From Anaerolineales bacterium (lineage in GTDB: Bacteria > Chloroflexota > Anaerolineae > Anaerolineales > UBA11579), in assembly GCA_019637755.1 (NCBI GenBank), contig JAHBVC010000002.1, forward strand, positions 401,027 through 465,026: a stretch of DNA of 64,000 nucleotides. The letters are read 5' to 3'. The notes beneath the pieces are model-generated. The model saw nothing but the letters and a program-made list of their open reading frames with translations, searched no databases and had not been told where the DNA came from. This document shows positions 56,043 through 64,000 of this stretch, one piece after another (within the stretch, counting starts at the first letter, position 1; each line of letters starts with the position of its first letter). The position numbers and the translations under genes are program-made.

Positions 56043-57420
56043 TCACCAGACGCGTGGCGGCGTGGTTGTGCTGCTCGACCAGGACAGGCAGATCGGCGGT
56101 TTGCAGTTGGCCTTCCTTCACGATGAAGCGGCCGCCCACCACGGTGTAATCAGCCTGCACAGGAGCACAGAAGACGAGGGCAGCCAGCGGGTCATGCAGG
56201 GCGCCGGCAAAGCCGAGCTGGTGCAGGTTCACGGCGAAGAAGTCGGCGCACTTGCCAACTTCCAGCGAGCCGATGTCGCTGCGGCCGAGCACGGCGGCGC
56301 CGCCGCGTGTGGCCAACTCCAGCGCGGTGCGGGCGGTCATCAGCGGCGGGGCATCCTCGCCGGAGAGCGAGGCGCCGCGCTGGCCGGCGTCAAGCCGCGC
56401 CAGCAGCATAGCCTGGCGCACCTCGGCCAGCAGGTGCGAGCTGTCATTGCTGGCCGAGCCGTCTACACCGAGGCCGACGCGCACACCAGCGTTGAGCATC
56501 TTGAGCACCGGCGGGATGCCGGAGGCCAAGCGCATATTGGAGGATGGGCAGTGCGCTACGCCACAGTTGTGCTGGGCGTACTGGGCAATCTCGGCATCGT
56601 TGACGTGCACGGAGTGGGCGTACCAAACATCCGGCCCGAGCCAATCCATCGTTTCCATCCAGGCTACCGGGCGCATGCCGTAGTGCTGCTGTGTGTATTG
56701 CTCCTCATCTTGCGTCTCGGCCAGGTGGGTATGCATGTGTACGCCATAGTGGCGCGCCAGCTTGGCCGTCTCGCGCATCAGGTCAGGCGACACGTTGAAC
56801 GGCGAGCACGGCGCCAACACCACTTGAATTAGCGCGCCGGGCTTGGCGTCGTGGTAGGTCTCGACCAGGCGGCGGCTCTCGGCCAATACTTGCGCGTCAG
56901 TTTCGACGACGCTGTCGGGCGGCAGGCCGCCCTGGCTCTCGCCGAGGGTCATCGAGCCGCGTGAGGCCTGCAGGCGCAGGCCCATTTGCAAGGCGGCCTC
57001 GATCTGGTCATCCAGGCGCGCCCCGTTGGGGTAGATGTAGAGATGGTCTGAGGCGGTGGTGCAGCCAGAGAGGGCCAGCTCAGCCAGCGCGGTGCGCGTG
57101 GCGACCTTGACATCATCGGGCGTGAGGCGTGCCCAGATGGGATACAGCGTGGTGAGCCAGTTGAACAGATTGACGTTCTGGGCGGCGGGCACGGCGCGGG
57201 TGAGGATCTGCACGAAGTGATGGTGCGTGTTCACCAGGCCAGGTAGCAGTACATGGCCGCGCAGATCCAGCACTTCGTCTGCGCTTTGCGGCAGCTCGGC
57301 GCTCGGCCCGACTTGTTCAATGAAGCCATCACGGATGAAGAGGCCGCCGTCTTGGATCTCACGGCGCTGATCATCCATGGTGGCCATCAGAGTAGCATTG
57401 CGTACTAGAAGTGTGCTCAT
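56035..57420 (-). CDS. Amidohydrolase, 8-oxoguanine deaminase-like
   Basis: A 461-aa metal-dependent deaminase of the cytosine deaminase/8-oxoguanine deaminase group. LPGLVNTHHHFVQILTR (HxH metal site), GVHMHTHLAET, WYAHSVHVND and GLGVDGSASND (metal Asp) are complete. Start 57420 (MSTLLVRNA) is preferred; CATTAT ends 6 nt upstream, whereas the upstream ATG at 57441 has no signal. Translated together with carbamate kinase. Confidence 0.88.
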   Translation of the reverse strand: MSTLLVRNATLMATMDDQRREIQDGGLFIRDGFIEQVGPSAELPQSADEVLDLRGHVLLPGLVNTHHHFVQILTRAVPAAQNVNLFNWLTTLYPIWARLTPDDVKVATRTALAELALSGCTTASDHLYIYPNGARLDDQIEAALQMGLRLQASRGSMTLGESQGGLPPDSVVETDAQVLAESRRLVETYHDAKPGALIQVVLAPCSPFNVSPDLMRETAKLARHYGVHMHTHLAETQDEEQYTQQHYGMRPVAWMETMDWLGPDVWYAHSVHVNDAEIAQYAQHNCGVAHCPSSNMRLASGIPPVLKMLNAGVRVGLGVDGSASNDSSHLLAEVRQAMLLARLDAGQRGASLSGEDAPPLMTARTALELATRGGAAVLGRSDIGSLEVGKCADFFAVNLHQLGFAGALHDPLAALVFCAPVQADYTVVGGRFIVKEGQLQTADLPVLVEQHNHAATRLVNG

Positions 57421-57441
57421 AGGGAGATAATGATACGACAT

Positions 57442-57759
57442 CGTACGCCAATGCCGAAACTCTGCCCTTGCTTGACAAAGCTATGTGGCGTTTGTTAGGA
57501 TTAGGCATAAGTGATTGATTTCACTTATTAGTTTCATCGTCATCGTTTGGCAATAGGCCGCCACGACGTTCAACCTGACGTAATGTGCCCCACATGGGCA
57601 CTTTCCGCCGAGTACGCCGAGCGGCCTTCGTTTTAATTTGCGCCTGTGCACGCTGAGGCGTGAAGCTCACATAGGGAATAGGATTTTTAAACCTTCCGAC
57701 TTGTTTAGTTGTAGGCTAAATGGGACGGGCAACCCTGCGAGTTACTTTGCGAGTTATTT
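57442..57759. other. Gap before the mrp operon
   Basis: 318 bp. It holds a hairpin TAAGTGA/TCACTTA (57508-57527), a short Arg/Lys-rich minus-strand frame (57521-57670) and a direct repeat TGCGAGTTA (57736-57744, 57748-57756; period 12) just before mrpA. No conventional mrpA ribosome site. Confidence 0.5.
57521..57670 (-). CDS. Possible 49-aa basic protein
   Basis: An open frame from GTG 57670 reading SFTPQRAQAQIKTKAARRT and ending with an acidic NDDDETNK. No ribosome site or family. It may be real, a fragment or chance. Confidence 0.3.
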   Translation of the reverse strand: MSFTPQRAQAQIKTKAARRTRRKVPMWGTLRQVERRGGLLPNDDDETNK

Positions 57760-60114
57760 ATGCTGACACCTTTTCTTCTCTTACTTTTGTTGAGCGGCCC
57801 GGCGCTGTGGCTGCTACGCCCGCATCGCTGGGGGCACGCTGGCTGGTTGGCGGCGCTCAGCCCGGCGCTGGTCACCGGCTGGCTACTGACGCAGTTAGGC
57901 GCAGTGGGGAACGGCCAGGTTCTGACCGAGCAACGCGTATGGTCAGATGCCTTTGGCCTGGCGCTGGACCTGCGCCTGGATGGGCTGGGCTTGTTCTTTG
58001 GCCTCATCGTGGCGGGCATCGGCACGGCGATTGCCGTGTATGCCGGTTACTACTTTGAGAAGAACTCACGCCTGGGCTACTTCTACGCCCTGCTGTTCAC
58101 CTTCATGACCAGTATGCTGGGGCTGGTGTGGGCAGATAACTTGCTGGCCTTGTTTGTATTTTGGGAGGGCACCAGCATCACCAGCTATTTGCTGATCTCC
58201 TTCAAGCTGACCGATAAGAACGCCCTCGAAGGCGCACGTCGCGCGTTCGTAGTGACGGGCATGGGCGCGCTGGCGATGCTGGGCGGTTTTGTGCTGCTGG
58301 GCCAAATGGCCGGCACATATTCCATTAGCGGGCTGCTGGCTCTGCCGGCCGCCACGCTGACGCAGCACGCGCTGTTCACGCCCATGCTGGTGCTGGTGCT
58401 CTTGGGCGCATTTACAAAATCAGCCCAGTTCCCATTTCACTTCTGGCTGCCCGGCGCCATGGCTGCGCCTACGCCGGCCAGCGCCTATTTGCATTCAGCC
58501 ACGATGGTGAAGGCGGGCGTGTATCTGCTGGCACGCCTGCACCCGGCCTTCGCCGAGAGCCCGCTGTGGTTCTGGGCGTTGTTTGTCGTGGGCGGGCTGA
58601 CCATGCTGGTGGGTGCGGTGATCGCACTGCGCCACTATGACCTCAAAGCCATTCTGGCCTATGCCACCGTCAGCCAGCTTGGCGTGCTGGTGATGCTACT
58701 GGCGTTCAATACTAAGGTGGCCGTCACCGCCGCCGTGGTGGGCATTCTGGCGCATGCACTGTACAAGGGTCCGCTGTTCATGGTGGCGGGCATCGTAGAC
58801 CACGCCACGGGCACGCGCGACATTCGCAAGCTGGCCGGGCTGGCGCGCAGCCTGCCGCTGGTAGGCGCGGCGGCGATCTTGGCGGGCGTCTCGATGGCCG
58901 GCATCATCCCCACCTTTGGCTTTGTGGCCAAAGAGTTGCTGCTGGAGAATTTCTTTGCCCTTATCGAAGCCGGGCAAAGCCAACTGGGCTGGATCGGCCT
59001 GGTGGCGGTCGTGCTCACCGGCGCGCTGTTTGTAGCCTATAGCTTGATCTTGCTGTGGGAAGCGTTCCTGCGGCGCAGCTCACCGCTGAAGCAGGCCACG
59101 GTGCACCACGCGCCATCGACGCTGTTTGTGCTGCCGGTGCTGGCGCTCACCATCGTGGGCGCGCTGATTCCGTTCTTCTTCTCAGCCATTGAGGGCGCGC
59201 TGTTCGGCTCGGCGGGCAGCGCCATCCTGGGCGCAACGCTGGAGCCGCATCTGGCGCTGTGGCACGGCTGGACGCCGATCTTCCTCACCAGCCTGCTGGC
59301 GATTGCGCTGGGCGCACTGGTCTTTACGCAGCGCGAGGGCATCCGCAAGCTGTTTGCTAAAGCCCCCGAGTTTAAAGGACAGACAGTCTTTGACAGCGCG
59401 GTGGACGCGCTGTATGGCGTGGCGCGCTGGAGCACGCGCACGGTGCAAGGCTCCAGCTTCCCCACCCAGATCAGCATTCCGCTATTGGCGGCGGCTGGTT
59501 TCGCCGCCTTTGCGCTACGCCACAACTTCATTGCAGATCTACGCGTAGACTGGAGTGCCGTACCTACTTTCTACGAGGTCGTGCTACCGCTGCTGGCAGT
59601 GGTGGCGGCGCTGGCGATCGCCCGCGCCCAAAGCCGCCTGAGCGCCATCATCAGCCTGGGTCTGGTGGGCAGCGTGGTAATGCTCATCTATGTGTTCTTC
59701 TCGGCGCCGGATCTGGCGCTGACCCAATTCCTGGTGGAAGTGCTCACCCTGGTGCTGCTGGTGTTCGTGTTCTACCGCATCCCCAACCACGCCTACCCCA
59801 AGCCGCCCAAGCACCGTTCCTTGAAGTATCTGCTAATCAGCCTGGTGGTGGGCGCCTGGGGCTTTAGCATGGCGCTGCTAGCGGCGGGGGAACCACTGGC
59901 ACAAAGCATCAGTGAATACTTCTCGCTGAACGCCACCGCGGCCCACGGCGGCAACATCGTCAACGTAATCCTGGTGGATTTCCGCGGCTTTGATACGCTG
60001 GGCGAGATCAGCGTGATGGTGGTGGCGGCGCTGGGTGGCTACGCCCTGCTGCGCGCCTCGCGCCTGCGCCCGGTGAAGCCTGACAAGAAATACAAGGAGC
60101 CTCCGCATGCCTGA
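57760..60114 (+). CDS. mrpA: Na+/H+ antiporter subunit MrpA
   Basis: A 784-aa, 20-plus-helix main subunit of the Mrp cation/proton antiporter. Antiporter-like core with FWLPGAMAAPTPASAYLHSA TMVKAG (key Lys present), and C-terminal MrpB-like DUF4040 segment (SAPDLALTQFLVEVLTLVLL). Start ATG 57760. It overlaps mrpB by 8 nt. Confidence 0.95.
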   Translation: MLTPFLLLLLLSGPALWLLRPHRWGHAGWLAALSPALVTGWLLTQLGAVGNGQVLTEQRVWSDAFGLALDLRLDGLGLFFGLIVAGIGTAIAVYAGYYFEKNSRLGYFYALLFTFMTSMLGLVWADNLLALFVFWEGTSITSYLLISFKLTDKNALEGARRAFVVTGMGALAMLGGFVLLGQMAGTYSISGLLALPAATLTQHALFTPMLVLVLLGAFTKSAQFPFHFWLPGAMAAPTPASAYLHSATMVKAGVYLLARLHPAFAESPLWFWALFVVGGLTMLVGAVIALRHYDLKAILAYATVSQLGVLVMLLAFNTKVAVTAAVVGILAHALYKGPLFMVAGIVDHATGTRDIRKLAGLARSLPLVGAAAILAGVSMAGIIPTFGFVAKELLLENFFALIEAGQSQLGWIGLVAVVLTGALFVAYSLILLWEAFLRRSSPLKQATVHHAPSTLFVLPVLALTIVGALIPFFFSAIEGALFGSAGSAILGATLEPHLALWHGWTPIFLTSLLAIALGALVFTQREGIRKLFAKAPEFKGQTVFDSAVDALYGVARWSTRTVQGSSFPTQISIPLLAAAGFAAFALRHNFIADLRVDWSAVPTFYEVVLPLLAVVAALAIARAQSRLSAIISLGLVGSVVMLIYVFFSAPDLALTQFLVEVLTLVLLVFVFYRIPNHAYPKPPKHRSLKYLLISLVVGAWGFSMALLAAGEPLAQSISEYFSLNATAAHGGNIVNVILVDFRGFDTLGEISVMVVAALGGYALLRASRLRPVKPDKKYKEPPHA

Positions 60115-60538
60115 GCTGTATCTGGCCCTTCTCGATCGCATCCTTACCCCGGTGCTGCTACTGCTGGCGGTGATCTTCTTGCTGGCCGGCCACAACGCGC
60201 CCGGCGGTGGCTTCATTGCCGGGTTGGTGGTGGCCAGCGCCTTCCTGATGCAAATCCTGGCGCGCGGTGATGCGTTCGTGCGCCGCCTGATCGGCCCGTA
60301 CCTGCAGCCGCTGATGGGCGCCGGGTTGCTGATCGCCGCGGCATCCTCACTGGCTGGCATCGGGCGCTATGGCCAATTCTTTGAAGGGGTGTGGTGGCAA
60401 CTGCAGCTGGGCGGCCGGGCCTGGGAATTTGGCTCGCCGGCCCTGTTTGACATTGGCGTCTTCCTGGTGGTGAGCACCTTCGTCACCTCATACCTACTCG
60501 AGCTCAGCCGCCCGGCCAAAGAAGGAGGCCGCAAATGA
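60107..60538 (+). CDS. mrpB: Na+/H+ antiporter subunit MrpB
   Basis: A 143-aa, four-helix subunit with the MnhB motif LAGHNAPGGGFIAGLVVASAF. Overlaps mrpC by 4 nt. Confidence 0.93.
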   Translation: MPELYLALLDRILTPVLLLLAVIFLLAGHNAPGGGFIAGLVVASAFLMQILARGDAFVRRLIGPYLQPLMGAGLLIAAASSLAGIGRYGQFFEGVWWQLQLGGRAWEFGSPALFDIGVFLVVSTFVTSYLLELSRPAKEGGRK

Positions 60539-60996
60539 TTGCTTTGGTCTTTGCCGGGTTGGTGGCGGTGCTGATGGCCAGCGCCACCTACCTGATCTTG
60601 CAGCGCCACGCGGTGCGCATGGTGCTCGGCCTGGGCTTGTTCACCCACGCGGTCAACCTGTTGCTGTTTGGTACCAGCGTCAGCCACCGCGGCCTGCCGC
60701 CGATCATCGCCGACAAGGCGGCCTTCAACGGCGACATCAGCCAGTTTGTCGACCCGCTGCCGCAGGCCTTGATCCTGACTGCCATCGTGATCAGCTTTGG
60801 CATCGTGGCCTTCCTGATCGCCCTGCTGCATCGCCGCAATTCCTTGGAAGCCATTGGGGAAAGTTGTACTGACCGTCGCAATGACCCGTTCGCCAAGCAA
60901 GCCCCCGCCACGCTGGAACGCGAGGAAGAAGATTACGAATGGTTGGAAGATGTGGTGCTGCTGAAACAGCTAGATAAGCCCAAAGGGAGGCGCTGA
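60535..60996 (+). CDS. mrpC: Na+/H+ antiporter subunit MrpC
   Basis: A 153-aa NuoK-like subunit with three helices (LGLGLFTHAVNLLLFG, PQALILTAIVISFGIVAF). It has a longer charged C-terminal tail (about 100-153) than most MrpC. Confidence 0.93.
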   Translation: MIALVFAGLVAVLMASATYLILQRHAVRMVLGLGLFTHAVNLLLFGTSVSHRGLPPIIADKAAFNGDISQFVDPLPQALILTAIVISFGIVAFLIALLHRRNSLEAIGESCTDRRNDPFAKQAPATLEREEEDYEWLEDVVLLKQLDKPKGRR

Positions 60997-62564
60997 TGGA
61001 TTTCTACGCCAACTGGTTGGCTGCCCCCATTCTGGTGCCACTGGTCTTCGCGGCCAGCGCGCTGCTGGTGGCCAGGCGGGTGACGCTGCGCCAGATCCGG
61101 GTGCAACGCAGCCTGGCGCTAGTGGCCAGCCTGTTGAACCTGGCGGTAGCACTGCTCCTGCTGTATCACACGCTGCAAGGGCAACGCATGGTGCTGTATG
61201 CCGGTGCCTGGCAGGCGCCCTTTGGCATCACGCTGGTGGCGGATGCCTTCAGCGCGATCATGCTGGCGCTCACCGCGCTGCTGGGGGTGGCGGTTGTGCT
61301 GTATGCGATGGGCACGCTCGACCAGCGCCAAGGGTTGAACTTTTACCCCTTGCTGCTCTTTCTGCTGATGGGCGTCAATGGGGCCTTTCTGGCCGGCGAT
61401 CTGTTCAATCTGTACGTATTTTTTGAAGTCTTGCTGATGGCAAGCTTCGTGCTGCTCAGCCTCGGCGGCCGCCCCAGCCAGGTCAACGGTGGCCTGCGTT
61501 ACGTGGTGCTCAACCTGATCGCCTCGACCCTGTTCCTCACCGCGGCCGGCGTGGTCTACGGCACGCTAGGCACGCTGAACCTGGCGCAGTTGGCCGAGCG
61601 CATGGCGCTGGCGCCGCAATCGCTGCGCATTGTGCTGGCCGGCATACTGCTGCTGGCTTTCGGCAGCAAAGCAGGCTTGTTCCCGCTGTTCTTCTGGTTG
61701 CCGGCCAGCTACCACACGCCGCATCCGGCGGTGACGGCGATCTTCGGCGGCCTGTTGACCAAAGTAGGCATCTATGCGCTGTTCCGCATCTTTCCGCTGC
61801 TATTCCCGGAGTTACTGAGCAGTTGGCAGCCGCTGCTGCTGACCGTGGCCGCGCTCACGATGCTGACCGGAGTTTTCGGCGCCATGGCGGTCACCACCAT
61901 ACGGCGCGTGCTCAGTTTTCATGTCATCAGCCAAGTCGGTTACATGGTGATGGGCCTCGGGTTGGTGGCCAGTGGTAACCAGCTGGCGCTGGGCTTCGGC
62001 CTGGCGGCAGGCATCTTCTATATCATCCACCACATGATCGTGAAGACCGCGCTGCTGATGGCGGGCGGCGCCGCCGAGCTGACCATGGGCACCGGGCGGC
62101 TGGAGCCGGGCTATCTGGGCGGGCTGGCCAAGCGCGCCCCGGCCCTGGCGGTGCTGTTTTTCGTGGCAGCCTTCTCGCTGGCCGGCATCCCGCCCTCCAG
62201 TGGCTTCGTCAGCAAGCTGGGCTTGCTGCAAGCCGCGCTGGACGCGGGGCAATGGCCCATCGCCGGCGTGAGCCTGGTGGTGAGCCTGCTGACGCTGATG
62301 AGCATGCTGCGCCTGTGGCAGAAGGGCTTCGCCGGGCCAGCCAAGAGCGATACCTTCCCGCTGCGCACGCCGCAGCCGCGCCTGACCCTGGCGCCGATCG
62401 CGCTGCTGGTGTTGGCCAGCCTGGCGATCGGCATCTTCAGCGCCCCGGTGTTCGGCTGGGCGCAGACTGCCGCTGCCCAGGTGCTGGACCGTGAAGGCTA
62501 TATCCGCGCAGTGGCACCGCGCGCAGACATACCCCGCCTGTGGGCACCTGGGGAGGAACACTGA
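60996..62564 (+). CDS. mrpD: Na+/H+ antiporter subunit MrpD
   Basis: A 522-aa antiporter-like subunit with about 14 helices. GLFPLFFWLPASYHTPHPAV, GGLLTKVGIYALFR (key Lys) and the HMIVKTALLM helix are conserved. Starts at the last base of the mrpC stop. Confidence 0.94.
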   Translation: MDFYANWLAAPILVPLVFAASALLVARRVTLRQIRVQRSLALVASLLNLAVALLLLYHTLQGQRMVLYAGAWQAPFGITLVADAFSAIMLALTALLGVAVVLYAMGTLDQRQGLNFYPLLLFLLMGVNGAFLAGDLFNLYVFFEVLLMASFVLLSLGGRPSQVNGGLRYVVLNLIASTLFLTAAGVVYGTLGTLNLAQLAERMALAPQSLRIVLAGILLLAFGSKAGLFPLFFWLPASYHTPHPAVTAIFGGLLTKVGIYALFRIFPLLFPELLSSWQPLLLTVAALTMLTGVFGAMAVTTIRRVLSFHVISQVGYMVMGLGLVASGNQLALGFGLAAGIFYIIHHMIVKTALLMAGGAAELTMGTGRLEPGYLGGLAKRAPALAVLFFVAAFSLAGIPPSSGFVSKLGLLQAALDAGQWPIAGVSLVVSLLTLMSMLRLWQKGFAGPAKSDTFPLRTPQPRLTLAPIALLVLASLAIGIFSAPVFGWAQTAAAQVLDREGYIRAVAPRADIPRLWAPGEEH

Positions 62565-63085
62565 TGGCGCAAAGCAACGAGAATAAACAACTGATTGGCC
62601 TGCTGATCGTCAACGCCTGCCTGGCGATCTTTTGGTATATCTTCTTCCCCGGTGATGAAGCCAGAAACCTGCTGCTGGGTTTCGCGGTGGGCGCGCTGGC
62701 CCTCTCGATCTACCATCGCGGGTATGGGCTACGCATCTGGTGGCTGCTCTCCTACCTGGCGTTTGTCGCGTGGGAGATCGTGCTGAGCAACGCCAAGCTG
62801 ACCTGGTGGATCCTGCACCCCAAGCTGGAGTTCCACCCTGGCATTGTGGCGGTGCCGCTCACTCTGGACAGCGACTTTGAGATCACCGTACTGGTGACGA
62901 TGATCACGCTGACCCCAGGCACGGTGAGCGTGGACCTGCGCAAGGACCGGCGCGGCCGCGATGTGGTCTACATCCATAGCTTTTTTGTCAAAGACGCCGA
63001 TTCGTTTCGGCATGAGATCAAAGAGACGTTTGAACGCAGACTATCGTTGGTGACGCGTGGAGGGTGGCAGCATGAACTGGTTTGA
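62564..63085 (+). CDS. mrpE: Na+/H+ antiporter subunit MrpE
   Basis: A 173-aa subunit with two to three N-terminal helices and a soluble C-terminal domain; motif SNAKLTWWILHPKLEFHPGI and LTPGTVSVDL. ATG 62564 overlaps the mrpD stop (TGATG). Overlaps mrpF by 14 nt. Confidence 0.93.
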   Translation: MAQSNENKQLIGLLIVNACLAIFWYIFFPGDEARNLLLGFAVGALALSIYHRGYGLRIWWLLSYLAFVAWEIVLSNAKLTWWILHPKLEFHPGIVAVPLTLDSDFEITVLVTMITLTPGTVSVDLRKDRRGRDVVYIHSFFVKDADSFRHEIKETFERRLSLVTRGGWQHELV

Positions 63086-63347
63086 TATTGGCATTGAAGT
63101 ATTGCTAGTGATCCTGACCTTGTCATTCGTGCTCGGTTTCATGCGCCTGATCAAGGGGCCGGATGTGCCCAACCGCGCCCTGGCCTTCGATCTCATCGCG
63201 CTGCAAGCCGTGGGCATGGTGGCGCTGATCGCCATTCGCCATGAGGCGCCGATGCTGCTGGATATTGTGATGGTGGCGGCGGTGTTGGGCTTCCTCGGCA
63301 CGGTGCTGCTGGCGCGCTATCTGGAAGACGCCCGCGACGGCGAATAG
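63072..63347 (+). CDS. mrpF: Na+/H+ antiporter subunit MrpF
   Basis: A 91-aa, three-helix subunit with RLIKGPDVPNRALAFDLIAL. ATG 63072 behind GGAGGGTGG rather than an in-frame GTG at 63057. Confidence 0.92.
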   Translation: MNWFDIGIEVLLVILTLSFVLGFMRLIKGPDVPNRALAFDLIALQAVGMVALIAIRHEAPMLLDIVMVAAVLGFLGTVLLARYLEDARDGE

Positions 63348-63361
63348 CATCCGAGGTAACT

Positions 63362-63727
63362 ATGCAAACACACGAAATCATCATCTTGCTGGTGGCCAGC
63401 ATCGGGGCGCTGATCATGCTGATCAGTAGCATTGGCGTGCTGACCTTGCCCGATGTGTTCATGCGCATGCACGCCTTCGGCAAGGCGGGCACTTTGGGCA
63501 TCAGCGGCCTGATCCTGGCGGCAGGCATGTACTATCCGGAGTATCGGGCACGCATGGTGGTATTGATCCTGCTGTTCTTCATCACCGGGCCGATTGCCAG
63601 CACCGCCCTGTCGCGGGCGGCTTACCGCGTAGCCAGCCCGAGCACCAAGCTGGCGCTGGAGTTCAACGAGATGGAAAGCGGGCCACGCCGGGCGCGCAAA
63701 ACCGCCAAAAAGAAAAAGAGCCGCTAG
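63362..63727 (+). CDS. mrpG: Na+/H+ antiporter subunit MrpG
   Basis: A 121-aa, three-helix subunit with LISSIGVLTLPDVFMRMHAF and a Lys/Arg-rich tail. GAGGTAACT precedes the ATG. Completes mrpABCDEFG. Confidence 0.93.
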   Translation: MQTHEIIILLVASIGALIMLISSIGVLTLPDVFMRMHAFGKAGTLGISGLILAAGMYYPEYRARMVVLILLFFITGPIASTALSRAAYRVASPSTKLALEFNEMESGPRRARKTAKKKKSR

Positions 63728-63740
63728 CGGCTCTTTTTTT
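63713..63740. terminator. Bidirectional terminator of mrp and folD
   Basis: AAAAAGAGCCGC/GCGGCTCTTTTT hairpin (63713-63739) that overlaps the mrpG stop. Confidence 0.9.
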
Positions 63741-64000
63741 ATGGCTGCACTTCGGCGGCGTGCAAGGTGTTTTGCAGCAACATGGCAATCGTCAGCGGGC
63801 CGACCCCACCAGGCACTGGCGTGATCACGCCGGCACGCTCAGCGGCCTCGCCATAGGCTACATCACCGACGATGCGGCTGCCCTGCTTGGCGGTCGGGTC
63901 GCTGATGCGATTGACGCCGACATCGATCACCGTGGCGCCGGGCTTGATCCAATCGCCGCGCACCAGCTCCGGCACGCCGACGGCCGCCACGAGCACATCG
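63739..64000 (-). CDS. folD: FolD, C-terminal part (cut by window edge)
   Basis: The last 87 residues or so of the bifunctional methylenetetrahydrofolate dehydrogenase/cyclohydrolase. The NAD(P)-binding C-terminus reads [27 protein letters not shown] and the signature [15 protein letters not shown]. The 5' part lies beyond the window. Confidence 0.93.
   Translation of the reverse strand, partial: DVLVAAVGVPELVRGDWIKPGATVIDVGVNRISDPTAKQGSRIVGDVAYGEAAERAGVITPVPGGVGPLTIAMLLQNTLHAAEVQP

Overview
The window is high-GC bacterial chromosome, most plausibly from an uncultured Chloroflexota (Anaerolineae-like). The reasons are Thr/Pro-rich lipoprotein linkers, TPR- and propeller-rich envelope proteins, the perfect HrcA/CIRCE heat-shock system, and heptameric intergenic repeats; the assignment is inference and no marker phylogeny was possible. 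Genes are dense, both strands are used, and no phage or insertion sequence was seen. Many first genes have a -10 box ending 6-8 nt before the ATG and no Shine-Dalgarno, which suggests common leaderless transcription.

Layout. 1-6.5 kb: cell-wall and envelope genes (class A penicillin-binding protein cut by the left edge, MaoC hydratase, TolB-like lipoprotein, flavin reductase, amidase, L,D-transpeptidase). 6.6-10.2 kb: rpmH-rnpA-yidD-(PQQ propeller lipoprotein)-yidC-jag, ending at a strong terminator. 10.2-14.5 kb: the most unusual locus, a ComP-like histidine kinase (with an apparent 1-nt frameshift), an unlisted 50-codon ORF with a Trp-rich C-terminus, a ComQ-like polyprenyl synthase with both Asp-rich motifs, and a LuxR-type response regulator. 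Together they have the parts list of a ComQXPA quorum-sensing cassette in a different gene order. A tRNA-Arg(CCG) follows.

14.9-24.8 kb: DUF2218 protein, PadR-modA, gap, an ExoD-like protein, an AttEFGH-like ABC export operon, a cupredoxin and a LysM protein. 24.8-31.7 kb: RNase J with an attenuator-like leader, groES-groEL under CIRCE, and two tandem TPR proteins. 31.8-41 kb: trmD, prmA, a YdcF-like protein, a membrane protein/XRE pair, the hrcA-grpE-dnaK-dnaJ operon under a second CIRCE, and a C39-like peptidase. 41-48 kb: a small lipoprotein, miaB, a DHA3-type efflux pump preceded by a translated 44-aa ORF, a hydrolase, a PfkB kinase and parA-parB.

48-64 kb: a coiled-coil protein; a four-gene cluster encoding divergent complex-I-like antiporter subunits that seem to lack the usual Lys; a repeat-rich 600-bp gap; a GT2 glycosyltransferase; 8-oxoguanine deaminase-like amidohydrolase with carbamate kinase; a complete mrpABCDEFG antiporter operon; and the 3' part of folD cut by the right edge.

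The main functional units are cell-wall assembly, protein insertion and RNA processing, heat-shock proteostasis under HrcA, chromosome partition, cation/proton antiport, and a candidate isoprenylated-peptide signalling system. Intergenic regions carry three repeat classes: tandem heptamers, GTCATTCC...GGAATCC or CATTGCGA...CAATGA dispersed repeats, and ACAAAGACACAAAG elements.
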